Source: Prochlorococcus sp. AG-402-K04
GTDB lineage: Bacteria > Cyanobacteriota > Cyanobacteriia > PCC-6307 > Cyanobiaceae
NCBI GenBank assembly: GCA_003216895.1
Contig: QCID01000009.1
Span: 1-43,444, forward strand
Direction: 5' to 3'
DNA: 43,444 bases
The notes beneath the pieces are model-generated. The model saw only the letters and a list, made by a program, of their open reading frames with translations. It made no database searches and was not told where the DNA came from. Made by a program: the position numbers and the translations under genes. This document shows positions 19,119 through 28,016 of this stretch, piece after piece (within the stretch, counting starts at the first letter, position 1; every line of letters starts with the position of its first letter).

Positions 19119-20543
19119 TTAAAATCTTTCAACAATTGATCTAGCAAAATCACTACAGCTAAGAGGCTCGACGCGTGGTTCCATTAATCGTGCCAGATCA
19201 TAAGTAACTTGTTTATCTGAAATAGATTGGCTTAATCCATTTGTAATTAATTTTGCTGCCTCATTCCAGCCTAAATATTCCAGCATCATTACTCCACTAA
19301 GTATGACTGAACCTGGATTGATTCTGTCCAAGCCTGCATGTTTTGGAGCTGTTCCATGAGTGGCTTCGAAAATAGCCGCCTTATCTCCAATGTTTGCTCC
19401 TGGTGCCATCCCCAGTCCACCAACAATTGCTGCGGCCGCATCTGATATGTAATCACCATTTAGATTGAGAGTTGCAAGTATGGAATACTCTTGAGGACGA
19501 GTTTGAATTTGTTGGAAAATACTATCTGCTATTCGGTCATCAACCATCACCATGTCCTTCCATTTTCCATTGCCATGACTAGTTCCAATGCTTTTAAGAA
19601 CTGAGCAAACTTCATCACAAATAGCTTTCTTTTTCTCTTCTGTTAAAGATGAATAACCTGGATCAATTAACTCAGCATTCTCCTCGTAGGTGATGCGAGG
19701 ATTTTTTTCTAAGTTACCTAAAATCCAACTTTCTCTCTCGGTTACACATTCATTTCTAAATTCTGTGGTTGCTAATTCGTATCCCCAATCTCTGAAAGCT
19801 CCCTCAGTAAATTTCATGATATTTCCCTTATGAACTAATGTCACATGTCTTTTGCTCCCTTTAAGGTTGAGAGCATGTTGAATCGCTCGTCTGATATGTC
19901 TTTGACTACCACTTTTGCTAACGGGTTTAATTCCGATTCCTGCTCCGTTAGGAATTTTCCTGTTTTTTAGTTTTTGGCTGGCTGGAATTATTTTATTATT
20001 GAGTTGATCAATCAATTTGATGCATTCGGGATCACCAGATTCCCATTCAATGCCCATATAAATATCTTCAGTATTTTCTCGATAAACAATTACATCTAAA
20101 TCTTGCGGTTTTTTATGAGGGCTTGGAGTTCCTTCATAGTATTTGCAAGGTCTAACACATGAATACAAATCAAAAATTTGTCTTAGAGATACGTTTAAAG
20201 ATCTAATCCCTCCGCCCACAGGCGTTGTTAAAGGTCCTTTGATTGCTATACCGTAAGTTCGTATCGCTTCAAGAGTGTCGTTTGGTAAATATTGATACGT
20301 TCCATATAAGTCGCAAGCTTCATCACCTGCATAGATTTTGAACCATTCTATGGATCTATTTCTTCCATAAGCTTTTTCAATAGCTTTATCGATTACTAAT
20401 TGTGTAGCAGGCCAAATATCTATTCCTGTTCCATCACCTCTGATAAATGGAATAATTGGATGGTCTGGGACTACTGGGTTTCCATCAATAAAAGTGATTT
20501 TTTGGCCTTCTGATGGAGCAATGAGCTTTTCGAAATTTGCCAT
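19119..20543 (-). CDS. icd: Isocitrate dehydrogenase (NADP+)
   Basis: Icd converts isocitrate to 2-oxoglutarate, the carbon skeleton for ammonium assimilation by GS-GOGAT. In these cyanobacteria this is the principal exit from the incomplete TCA cycle. The 474-residue protein has IPFIRGDGTGIDIW near residue 32, SLNVSLRQIFDLYSCVRP with the substrate-binding Ser and Arg residues, YRENTEDIYMGIEW, and FEATHGTAPKHAG at the nucleotide-binding end. The length matches the cyanobacterial form. It is convergent with the DUF1537 gene (28 bp) and divergent from ho1 (79 bp). Confidence 0.97.
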   Translation of the reverse strand: MANFEKLIAPSEGQKITFIDGNPVVPDHPIIPFIRGDGTGIDIWPATQLVIDKAIEKAYGRNRSIEWFKIYAGDEACDLYGTYQYLPNDTLEAIRTYGIAIKGPLTTPVGGGIRSLNVSLRQIFDLYSCVRPCKYYEGTPSPHKKPQDLDVIVYRENTEDIYMGIEWESGDPECIKLIDQLNNKIIPASQKLKNRKIPNGAGIGIKPVSKSGSQRHIRRAIQHALNLKGSKRHVTLVHKGNIMKFTEGAFRDWGYELATTEFRNECVTERESWILGNLEKNPRITYEENAELIDPGYSSLTEEKKKAICDEVCSVLKSIGTSHGNGKWKDMVMVDDRIADSIFQQIQTRPQEYSILATLNLNGDYISDAAAAIVGGLGMAPGANIGDKAAIFEATHGTAPKHAGLDRINPGSVILSGVMMLEYLGWNEAAKLITNGLSQSISDKQVTYDLARLMEPRVEPLSCSDFARSIVERF

Positions 20544-20622
20544 AATTTTTATTCAGCGATTATTAGATCTAATGTTGAGCTTATGTCTAAGTGGTAAGTT
20601 TTGATTAAATGATTTTGAACTC

Positions 20623-21330
20623 ATGGCAGTAGCCTTGGCTAGGCAACTTCGTGAAGGGACTAAAAAGTCTCATACGATGGCTGAAAATACCGGTTTTATA
20701 AGTTGTTTTCTCAAGGGAGTAGTTGATAAGTCCTCATACAGAAATTTATTAGCTGACTTATATTTTGTTTATTCTGCGATGGAGGAAGAGATAGAAAAAC
20801 TTTGTGAAAATTCTCATCCGATAATTTCTCCAATTGGATTTAGAGAGCTTTTTCGAAAGGAAAAATTAGAACAAGATCTTGCGTTCTACTTTGGCAGTAA
20901 GTGGCCTGAATTGGTAAAACCCTCGAAGCCAGCTGTTGAATATGAAGCAAGAATTAGAGAAATTGCTAAAGATAATCCTGAACTTTTGATTGGGCATCAT
21001 TACAGCAGATATATAGGTGACTTGTCTGGGGGACAGCTTTTGAAAACTATTACTCAAAAAGCCATGAATCTACCTAGTGAAGAGGGACTTAGCTTTTATA
21101 TTTTTGAGGGAATTAGAGATGAAAAAGAATTTAAAATCAAGTATCGAAATACCTTGGATAATCTTCCGATTGATCAAAAAATAGCAGATTCAATTATTGA
21201 AGAAGCTAATAGATCTTTTAAATACAATATGGATATTTTTAATGAATTGGAAGGAAATTTAATTGCTGCTATAGGAAAAGTTTTATTTAGGTTTTTTGCA
21301 AATAAAAAGCGAAAAGGGAGTACCGAGTAA
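20623..21330 (+). CDS. ho1: Heme oxygenase (ferredoxin-dependent)
   Basis: Heme oxygenase opens heme to biliverdin IX-alpha, with release of CO and iron, using reduced ferredoxin. The proximal heme ligand is His17 in KKSHTMAEN, and the distal helix glycines are in RYIGDLSGGQLLKTI. The length of 235 residues is typical of cyanobacterial HO1. It is the first gene of the ho1-pebA-pebB set and supplies the substrate of PebA. A 159-bp gap with its own candidate promoter separates it from pebA, so the two may be regulated separately. Confidence 0.96.
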   Translation: MAVALARQLREGTKKSHTMAENTGFISCFLKGVVDKSSYRNLLADLYFVYSAMEEEIEKLCENSHPIISPIGFRELFRKEKLEQDLAFYFGSKWPELVKPSKPAVEYEARIREIAKDNPELLIGHHYSRYIGDLSGGQLLKTITQKAMNLPSEEGLSFYIFEGIRDEKEFKIKYRNTLDNLPIDQKIADSIIEEANRSFKYNMDIFNELEGNLIAAIGKVLFRFFANKKRKGSTE

Positions 21331-21401
21331 TGAAATTAATATTTTCTCAAGACTATTCTTTTATTTATATTCAGTATTTATTAAGATATCTTTTAGAATA
21401 G

Positions 21402-21407
21402 TATAAT
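21402..21407 (+). promoter_or_regulatory. Candidate -10 element upstream of pebA
   Basis: A perfect TATAAT lies 82 bp before the pebA start in the ho1-pebA gap. No good -35 is seen; TTAAGA at 21381-21386 is the nearest resemblance, at 15-bp spacing. A TAAGGAG ribosome-binding sequence lies about 10 bases before the pebA ATG. Confidence 0.4.
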
Positions 21408-21489
21408 AGGTTTGTATTTATTCGTTTTAAATGATTCAATCACTTTAATGGAGAGAAAATTATTAAATCCTCTAAGGAGATGACTGTAT

Positions 21490-22191
21490 ATGTTTGAAGA
21501 TCTTTTAGGTGAGTTAACTAAAAATATTCTTGAACATGGTGGTAAGAAGTTGATTGTTCCGGATGAATTTTGTGAACGAGTTTCTATAAAAGGCAATTAT
21601 AAACTGAATAGTTGGTTATGGGATGTTCCTGGATTTCGAAGATGGAGAGTTACCAGATTGGACGCAGGAGATCGCCTTCAAGTATTAAATTCAGTTGCTT
21701 ATCCCCACTATCAAAATGATATGCCAATTATGGGTATTGATCTTTTATGGTTTGAGAAAAAAGAGAAGCTAGTTGCTATTCTTGATTTCCAGCCTCTTAT
21801 TCAAGATAAAGAATATTTTGATAGATACTTTGATGGCTTAAAAAGTCTGAAAAAATGTTTTAATGAGTTTAATTTTGATATGAAAAGTAATATATATGAT
21901 CCAAGCAAGTACTTCTCCCCATGGGCTCTATTTTGCAAAGGTGGTAATTTTGAAGCGGAAAATGTTTTACCAAAAGTTTTTAGCTCTTTTCTGCAAAAAT
22001 ATTGGGTAAATGTTGATTTATCTAAAGTTAATGAAAATTATATTAAATCGAAAGAGGTCAGATTATTGCATATAGATTATAATAAATATAGCGCAGAAAA
22101 AGATCCTGCTCATGGTTTATTTTCTGGCTTTTTCGGCAAAGAATGGTCAGAGAAATATATGAATGAGTTTTTATTTCCCTTAAGCCTATAA
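21490..22191 (+). CDS. pebA: 15,16-dihydrobiliverdin:ferredoxin oxidoreductase
   Basis: PebA reduces biliverdin IX-alpha at C15-C16 to 15,16-dihydrobiliverdin, the first half of phycoerythrobilin synthesis, with electrons from ferredoxin. The 233-residue protein shows ferredoxin-dependent bilin reductase features. These include LQVLNSVAYPHYQNDMPIMGIDLLWF near residue 68, LVAILDFQPL with a central conserved Asp region, and the C-terminal AEKDPAHGLFSGFFGKEWSE block shared with PebB. The start at ATG 21490 follows a TAAGGAG sequence. It is 18 bp upstream of pebB. Assignment to PebA over PcyA or PebB rests on gene order and resemblance. Confidence 0.93.
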   Translation: MFEDLLGELTKNILEHGGKKLIVPDEFCERVSIKGNYKLNSWLWDVPGFRRWRVTRLDAGDRLQVLNSVAYPHYQNDMPIMGIDLLWFEKKEKLVAILDFQPLIQDKEYFDRYFDGLKSLKKCFNEFNFDMKSNIYDPSKYFSPWALFCKGGNFEAENVLPKVFSSFLQKYWVNVDLSKVNENYIKSKEVRLLHIDYNKYSAEKDPAHGLFSGFFGKEWSEKYMNEFLFPLSL

Positions 22192-22209
22192 ACATTAATT
22201 CTTCATTTT

Positions 22210-22995
22210 ATGTTTAAAATGCAAAGTAACCGCAATAATAGTCTTGATCCTATTTCAATCAGTAATTGGCGTTGGGCTTATTTCTTAGATAAAACTATTA
22301 AGAAGCTTTCTATTTTCGAACCTAGTCCATATCCTATAAAGAATGATTTTCTTTTTAGAGAATCATTCTTTGGTTCAACTTCTAAGCCTAAAAAAGTTAT
22401 TTTGGAAACATGGGGTCTAAAGACGGAAAAGATAAGACAGGCTAGATGTGCTTGCCTGCAAGCTGGTGAAATCACTTCTGTTATGAATTTAGTAATCTCA
22501 CCTTTAAATAATTATGATTTACCTTTTTTTGGGGCTGATTTTGTCACACTTCCAAATGGGCATCTTATTGCTTTAGATCTTCAACCTGCATTAAAAGATG
22601 ATATAGTTCACACTCAATATTTTTTAGGAAAGTTAAAATCTATCCATGCGCATTGGCAATCTAAACTTCCTTCAGGAGGAGATATCCCCTTGGAGGCTAG
22701 ACAATATTTTTCTCCAGGTTTTCTTTGGTCTAGAATTCCACTTGGAACAGATGGTGATAAATTAATTAGTCAGATAATTAAACCGGCTTTTGATGATTAT
22801 TTGAATTTTTTCTTGGATTTAATTGAGAATGCAAAAAGGATGTCACTAGAAAGATCTTCAAAGGTTTTAAATGGTCAGAAAAAATATATGCGATATCGAG
22901 CTAAAAAAGATCCTGCACGAGGGATGTTACGAGGATTCTTTGGGAATGAGTGGACTGAAAGTTATATAAATAATATTCTTTTTGACTTACAATAA
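22210..22995 (+). CDS. pebB: Phycoerythrobilin:ferredoxin oxidoreductase
   Basis: PebB carries out the second two-electron reduction, from 15,16-dihydrobiliverdin to phycoerythrobilin, and is thought to receive the intermediate directly from PebA. The 261-residue protein has the bilin reductase blocks NLVISPLNNYDLPFFGADFVTL, HLIALDLQPAL, and KKDPARGMLRGFFGNEWTESYI near the C-terminus. The start could be ATG 22210 or ATG 22219 (MQSNRNNS). It lies 18 bp after pebA and 18 bp before the phosphatase gene. The product would serve residual phycoerythrin or a light-sensing role, since this lineage lacks phycobilisomes. Confidence 0.94.
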   Translation: MFKMQSNRNNSLDPISISNWRWAYFLDKTIKKLSIFEPSPYPIKNDFLFRESFFGSTSKPKKVILETWGLKTEKIRQARCACLQAGEITSVMNLVISPLNNYDLPFFGADFVTLPNGHLIALDLQPALKDDIVHTQYFLGKLKSIHAHWQSKLPSGGDIPLEARQYFSPGFLWSRIPLGTDGDKLISQIIKPAFDDYLNFFLDLIENAKRMSLERSSKVLNGQKKYMRYRAKKDPARGMLRGFFGNEWTESYINNILFDLQ

Positions 22996-23013
22996 AGTTG
23001 AGATTTGAAGACT

Positions 23014-23487
23014 ATGGTAAAAAAAATTCTTTTTGTTTGTTTAGGAAACATTTGCCGTTCCCCTGCAGCCGAAGGCGTCTTTAAGCAAAAACTTAAAGAA
23101 AGAGATTTAGAAAAACTTTTTGTGGTTGACTCTGCGGGAACTGGCGGTTGGCATGTTGGAAATCTTGCAGATCCACGTATGCGTGAAACAGCATTATCAA
23201 GAGGTATAGAACTGACGAGTAGATCGAGAAAAATCGACGAAAGTGATTTATATGAATTTGATCAAATCTTAGTTATGGATAATGATAATCTTGCAGCTGT
23301 TAAATCATTAATTAAAGATCATAAGAGTCCTGTAAATTCTAAAATCAAACTTATTTTAAGTTATTCAAAAAACTCTCATTTGGAGGAAGTACCTGATCCT
23401 TATTATGGAGGGCAAAATGGCTTCGATAAGGTTATAGATTTACTTGATGATGCTATAGATGGATTAATAGATAGTCTTATGGATTAG
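23014..23487 (+). CDS. Low-molecular-weight protein-tyrosine phosphatase family protein
   Basis: This is a cytoplasmic phosphatase of the LMW-PTP family. The P-loop CLGNICRSP (CX5R, Cys9 and Arg15) is at the N-terminus and the general-acid motif DPYYGG is near residue 129, so the active site is complete. The length of 157 residues is typical. The frame is open from TTG 23005, but I chose ATG 23014 because it gives MVKKILFVCLGNICRSP, the normal family start. It follows pebB by 18 bp. Its last 11 bases overlap the end of the converging panC-cmk gene. Confidence 0.92.
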   Translation: MVKKILFVCLGNICRSPAAEGVFKQKLKERDLEKLFVVDSAGTGGWHVGNLADPRMRETALSRGIELTSRSRKIDESDLYEFDQILVMDNDNLAAVKSLIKDHKSPVNSKIKLILSYSKNSHLEEVPDPYYGGQNGFDKVIDLLDDAIDGLIDSLMD

Positions 23488-25042
23488 GTGTGGGCCAGAC
23501 TTCTTCTGGAATCTTTGATCTGAAAATATAAATCAGTTCTTTTGATACATCTTCAATATTCATTCCATCTGTTACTAATTCTATTGCATCTTGAGCTTTT
23601 TTTAAAGGAGCTATTTTTCTTTCACTATCTTTTTTATCTCTTTCTTTAATTTCTTGTTCAAGATCTTCAATGCTGGAGAATTCATAACCTCTTTTCTTTA
23701 AGTCAAAAGCTCTTCTTGTTGCTCTTTCAGTGGGAGAGGCAGTAAGAAATATTTTTACATCTGCATCTGGAAAGACAGCTGTGCCAATATCTCTTCCTTC
23801 AGCAACTAAGCCTCCATCCGCTCCAATTAACTGTTGTTGTTTTGTGAGCAAATCTCTTACATATTGTTGTTTGGCAATTTCAGAAACCATTGATGTAACT
23901 TCTGGGGATCTTATCTTTTCTGTGACGTCAATATTATTTATAAATATTTTTTGCTCACTAAAGCTTGAGTTTTTAAAATCTAATTTTGAATCTTTTAAGA
24001 TTTTTTTGATTTCCGCTTGATTACTTGGATCAATCGAATTGCTTATTATTAACCAAGTCACCGCTCGATACATTGCGCCAGTATCTAAATAAATAAAACC
24101 AAGTTTTTTGGCAAATGCTTTAGTTACTGTGCTTTTTCCTGCACCAGCTGGACCATCAATCGCAATAATTGGTTTTCGTTGCATCAGAAAAGTGTGATCA
24201 ATGAGCCTCGTAGACCCACATTTTACTGCTGCTGCTAAAAGGCATAGTCTATTTTTATTTTCTGTTTCTTTTAATGAAAATGGATCTACTACTTTTAGAT
24301 ATTCAATTTTTAAATTGTTTTCTTTAAGTATGGAAGCTATTTTTGTGAGATTTATTATTTTCTCTTTCTCAAATTCTGTTTTTGCTACTTTGATTGCCTT
24401 ATGTAATGATTGAGCATTAACTTTTTCAGAATCGCTCAAATAAGTATTCCTTGAACTATAAGCAAATCCATTTTGATCTCTTTGTGTGGAATGGGATTCA
24501 ATTCTTATGGGTATGGATAGTTCTTGAAATAACTTTCTAATAATAATCAATTGTTGCCAGTCTTTTTCTCCTAGGATTAGTTTCTCTGGTCTGATAATCC
24601 TGATTAGACGAATAATAACTGTTGCAACTCCATCAAAATGGCCTGCCCTCTCTGCTCCACATAATTGATTATGTAATGTTTTAGGAACTTGAATTTTAAA
24701 ATGTGAATCTTCCCCTCCGGGAAAAATCTCATTATGATTCGGGGCCCAAATCACATCTGCTCCTGCACTAAAAGCTATTTCAGCGTCTCTTTCTATATCT
24801 CTGGGATATTTTTTGAAATCTTCATCCTTGCCGAATTGTAATGGATTTACAAAGATACTTACCACAATAATTTGTTTTGTTTTGATTGTGCTTTCTTTTG
24901 CTTTTTGAATTAAATATTGGTGACCAGGGTGAAGTCCTCCCATAGTAGGGATGAAAATTATTGATGAATTTTGTTCACTAAGCCAATTCGTTAATTCAGC
25001 ATTAGTTTGGAAGATTTTTTGCCCCACTATGTTGTTAAACAA
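23477..25042 (-). CDS. panC/cmk: Bifunctional pantoate--beta-alanine ligase / cytidylate kinase
   Basis: This is a natural fusion seen in cyanobacteria. The N-terminal PanC domain (about residues 1-280) joins pantoate and beta-alanine to make pantothenate for CoA. It shows FIPTMGGLHPGHQYLIQKAK, VSIFVNPLQF, LILGEKDWQQL and SSRNTYLS. The C-terminal Cmk domain (about 290-521) phosphorylates CMP/dCMP. It shows the P-loop DGPAGAGKST with Lys303, YLDTGAMYRAVTW, and the GLVAEGRDIGTAVFPDA motif. The total length of 521 residues fits the two domains. No internal stop or frameshift separates them. The gene is divergent from purM, with 108 bp between. Confidence 0.95.
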   Translation of the reverse strand: MFNNIVGQKIFQTNAELTNWLSEQNSSIIFIPTMGGLHPGHQYLIQKAKESTIKTKQIIVVSIFVNPLQFGKDEDFKKYPRDIERDAEIAFSAGADVIWAPNHNEIFPGGEDSHFKIQVPKTLHNQLCGAERAGHFDGVATVIIRLIRIIRPEKLILGEKDWQQLIIIRKLFQELSIPIRIESHSTQRDQNGFAYSSRNTYLSDSEKVNAQSLHKAIKVAKTEFEKEKIINLTKIASILKENNLKIEYLKVVDPFSLKETENKNRLCLLAAAVKCGSTRLIDHTFLMQRKPIIAIDGPAGAGKSTVTKAFAKKLGFIYLDTGAMYRAVTWLIISNSIDPSNQAEIKKILKDSKLDFKNSSFSEQKIFINNIDVTEKIRSPEVTSMVSEIAKQQYVRDLLTKQQQLIGADGGLVAEGRDIGTAVFPDADVKIFLTASPTERATRRAFDLKKRGYEFSSIEDLEQEIKERDKKDSERKIAPLKKAQDAIELVTDGMNIEDVSKELIYIFRSKIPEEVWPTPNP

Positions 25043-25150
25043 ATTAATTTCATCAACTTATGATTGAAATGAAATAGGTTGATTGCATACTTATCACATA
25101 TGGATTTCATATGAGGGTTCGTATTTTTTGAAAAAGAAAGCTTTTTACTG

Positions 25151-26191
25151 ATGGATTACAAAACTGCCGGAGTTGATGTTACTGCTGGAAGAGCCTTTGT
25201 GGAGAGAATTAAATCATGCGTTGAAAAAACTCATAAAAGTGAAGTGATTGGAGGTATTGGAGGCTTTGGAGGATGTATTAAAATACCAGAAGGCTATGAA
25301 AGCCCAGTATTGGTATCTGGTACGGATGGAGTTGGTACGAAATTAGAATTAGCTCAGAAATATGGTCGTCATTTTGGAGTTGGAATTGATCTGGTTGCAA
25401 TGTGCGTCAATGATGTAATAACTAATGGCGCGCGACCCTTATTTTTTCTTGATTACATTGCGAGCGGAATTTTGACTCCTGATTCTTTGGCTGAAGTTAT
25501 AGAGGGAATTGCTGAAGGCTGTTGTGAATCTGATTGTTCTCTTGTTGGAGGTGAAACTGCTGAAATGCCAGGTTTTTATCCCCAAGGAAGATATGATCTA
25601 GCAGGTTTTTGTGTTGGTATTGTTGAACATAATCACTTAATAGATGGCACTCAAATTAATTCTGAAGATCAGATTATTGGGATTAAAAGTAATGGTGTTC
25701 ATAGCAATGGTTTTAGTCTTGTGCGTAAAGTTCTTTCCATGGCAAATGTGGATGAAAATACTCTTTATGGGAAAGAAAAAAATAACTTGATTCAATCTTT
25801 GCTGGCACCAACAGCAATTTATGTTCAACTTGTTGAGAAATTGTTGAGAGAAAATTTACCAATTCATGGAATGACCCACATCACAGGTGGAGGTTTGCCA
25901 GAGAATCTCCCTAGAATTTTTCCTTATGGATTTTTACCACAAATAGATATAACTAGCTGGGAAACACCTGAAATATTTAATTGGTTACAAAATGCTGGAA
26001 ACATTCCTGAAATTGATCTTTGGAATACTTTTAATATGGGGATAGGTTTTTGTTTAATTGTTCCTTCAAATAAAGTGAATTCTGCTTTAGAAGTATGTAT
26101 GCAAAATGATTTTGAAGCTTGGAATATCGGTCAAGTTGTTGAAAGTCAGAATCATTCAAAGCATATCGATATTTTAGGAATACCTAGGTGA
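25151..26191 (+). CDS. purM: Phosphoribosylformylglycinamidine cyclo-ligase (AIR synthetase)
   Basis: PurM closes the imidazole ring in purine synthesis, converting FGAM to AIR with ATP. The 346-residue protein starts [21 protein letters not shown], the typical opening. It contains [52 protein letters not shown] and [16 protein letters not shown]. The length and motif order are complete. It appears monocistronic. The 163-bp gap after it holds a promoter-like sequence and a hairpin for the next gene. Confidence 0.97.
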   Translation: MDYKTAGVDVTAGRAFVERIKSCVEKTHKSEVIGGIGGFGGCIKIPEGYESPVLVSGTDGVGTKLELAQKYGRHFGVGIDLVAMCVNDVITNGARPLFFLDYIASGILTPDSLAEVIEGIAEGCCESDCSLVGGETAEMPGFYPQGRYDLAGFCVGIVEHNHLIDGTQINSEDQIIGIKSNGVHSNGFSLVRKVLSMANVDENTLYGKEKNNLIQSLLAPTAIYVQLVEKLLRENLPIHGMTHITGGGLPENLPRIFPYGFLPQIDITSWETPEIFNWLQNAGNIPEIDLWNTFNMGIGFCLIVPSNKVNSALEVCMQNDFEAWNIGQVVESQNHSKHIDILGIPR

Positions 26192-26267
26192 TATCTTAAG
26201 CGCAATTGTATAAAATTCTGTAGTCCAGTTTTTTGAAAAAATTAAATGAAGGTTAAAAAAGATTTTC

Positions 26268-26332
26268 TATAATGGTAAAAAAACAGTAAGATGTAAAAAA
26301 AACGCAAGCCGGATATTAGTTCGGGTAATGCG
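26268..26332 (+). promoter_or_regulatory. Candidate -10 box and 5'-leader hairpin before the 210-aa gene
   Basis: A perfect TATAAT lies at 26268-26273. About 30 bases downstream, CGCA-AG-CCG (26303-26311) can pair with CGG-GTAA-TGCG (26321-26332 region) to form an interrupted, unusually GC-rich hairpin for this AT-rich context. The coding start is at 26355. A -35 box is not obvious. The function of the hairpin is unknown. Confidence 0.35.
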
Positions 26333-26354
26333 AAGTTAGATCTTAATTAGCTCT

Positions 26355-26987
26355 ATGCCTTTTGAAAATCAACAGCGTCTAACGCGTAGGAGAAGTTCTG
26401 CAGGTCCAACACCTCCTAAAAGGCCTTTAGGAGGTCAATCAGATTCGGGTATGCGACAAAATGGTGGGCCAAGACCAACTTTTTTAACCCTTAGAGATCA
26501 TGGCAAAGTCTATGTTGCTGATTTACCAAACTTGTCTGACGGTCAACTTTCTCATATTGGGAAAGAAGCTGATGAAGTGCTTACAAGCTTGGAGAGTAGG
26601 ATTAATGACCTAGAACAAGAAGCAACTCATGGGCCAAGAGATAACGATACATTGATCAAAGCGTCCACTAAGCATGAAGTCACATTAAGATTTATTCGAG
26701 CCATTCAGGACGAACAAGAGCATAGAAAAAACAATCCTGCATTAAAAGACGCGGCATCAGAGTCTTTACCACTTACATTTCTTGAGGTCGCTAGGCATAG
26801 ATTGCCAGGTGCAACCTTTGACTCGTTGTTGAGAGAAGCATTAGAAGCTTGTGCTAAAGATGAAAAAGAACCAGAAAAAGAAATAATTGAAAAAAGCGCA
26901 AATTCACAGCCCATTCCACCAGCAAAAGTGATTAGTCTGCCTAACTCCTCAGATTCAATGAAGGTTATTGTCAGCCCTGATTCTTGA
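26355..26987 (+). CDS. Protein of unknown function, 210 aa, with disordered ends and a helical core
   Basis: No named family is recognised. Residues 1-40 are basic and disordered (RRRSSAGPTPPKRPLGG), followed by FLTLRDHGKVYVADLPNLSD, which looks like an ordered beta/turn module. Residues 60-120 form charged helices (KEADEVLTSLESRINDLEQEA, then a helix containing EVTLRFIRAIQDEQEHRK). A conserved-looking FLEVARHRLPGATFDSLLREALEAC helix comes next, then an acidic/proline-rich tail. The middle looks like a helical interaction domain. The start ATG 26355 has no strong ribosome-binding site. Size, codon use and position between core genes suggest a picocyanobacterial core protein. It converges on the aldo/keto reductase gene with 7 bp between the ends. 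Confidence 0.75.
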   Translation: MPFENQQRLTRRRSSAGPTPPKRPLGGQSDSGMRQNGGPRPTFLTLRDHGKVYVADLPNLSDGQLSHIGKEADEVLTSLESRINDLEQEATHGPRDNDTLIKASTKHEVTLRFIRAIQDEQEHRKNNPALKDAASESLPLTFLEVARHRLPGATFDSLLREALEACAKDEKEPEKEIIEKSANSQPIPPAKVISLPNSSDSMKVIVSPDS

Positions 26988-26994
26988 GTTTTTA

Positions 26995-27966
26995 TTAGGG
27001 ACTCGTGAAAGGGTTTTGAGGCATATTTGCTAGACATTTATTCCTATAAAAATCCAGACTTTCTTTTTCACTTTTAGTTAAAGACCAATTTAGTGCAGAA
27101 CTAGCATCTCTAGCTTGAAATGGATTCCGAATCCCGACTATTGGTTTGGCTCCATGGGACCTTACCCAATTCAACGCAACTTGTGCTTGAGAGGCTGAAT
27201 ACTTTTTACCAATATTAGTTATTAATTCTCTCAATTCTATAGTTTTTGGAAGTATATTTTGGAATAATTTTTGTCGTAAGAATGTTTTGGGCTTGGGAGA
27301 TTTATTAGTTGGAACTGTTAGGATTCCCAGCCCTAATGGACTATAAGCTAAATATTCAATTTCATTTTTATCACATATATTTTTGATATTTTCATCTTGT
27401 AAAGATGGCTTTGTTAATAACGAAAGTTGCATTTGTATACTATCAATTTTAATTCCTCTTTTTTTCAGTTTTTGGAATAAAAAATTTAATCTTTTTGGAC
27501 CAATATTAGAGAGACCAATTTCTTTAATTAAACCTTTTTCGTATAAATCTCCTAGGCCATTTAGTAGTTGCTCTTCTTGCCAAGGTGCATATCGATAAGT
27601 ACTCCAATGAAGTTGTACTCTTGTCATATTACCTTTGAGACGCTGATTACTTTCTTGAAAAGCTTTATTTAGTCCATTCCGACCAACTCTCCATGGAAAG
27701 GGTGCGAGTTTTGTTGCGATAGTGATTTTTTTGAGCTTTCGCCTGGGTAACTCTTCTAGGAAATTGCCAATCAGCTTTTCACTTTGCCCAAATAAACGTC
27801 CTGTTCCATATGAATCTGCACTGTCAACAAGATCTAGTCCCCCATCTATTGCATCAAAAAAAGTTTTTTTAAGTAAAATATCATCTGTTTCAGCTTTGTA
27901 TCCCCAAACAAGCTTATTCCCCCACGCCCAAGTGCCAAAACCAATCCCAATTTTTTTCTTAGTCAT
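26995..27966 (-). CDS. Aldo/keto reductase family protein
   Basis: This is an NADPH-dependent carbonyl reductase of the (beta/alpha)8-barrel AKR superfamily. The catalytic tetrad elements are visible: Asp and Tyr in LVDSADSYGTGRLFGQSEKLIG (about residues 45-67), Lys in ITIATKL and His in VQLHWSTYR. The later motifs EIGLSNIGPKRL, LAYSPLGLGIL and SQAQVALNWVRSHGAKPIVGIRNP are also present. The length of 323 residues is typical. The substrate is unknown. It is divergent from the 59-aa Cys-rich gene, with 50 bp between. Confidence 0.92.
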   Translation of the reverse strand: MTKKKIGIGFGTWAWGNKLVWGYKAETDDILLKKTFFDAIDGGLDLVDSADSYGTGRLFGQSEKLIGNFLEELPRRKLKKITIATKLAPFPWRVGRNGLNKAFQESNQRLKGNMTRVQLHWSTYRYAPWQEEQLLNGLGDLYEKGLIKEIGLSNIGPKRLNFLFQKLKKRGIKIDSIQMQLSLLTKPSLQDENIKNICDKNEIEYLAYSPLGLGILTVPTNKSPKPKTFLRQKLFQNILPKTIELRELITNIGKKYSASQAQVALNWVRSHGAKPIVGIRNPFQARDASSALNWSLTKSEKESLDFYRNKCLANMPQNPFTSP

Positions 27967-28016
27967 GAGTTCATTGATGATATCTCAAATAAATAAAACT
28001 AATATCATTATCTTAC

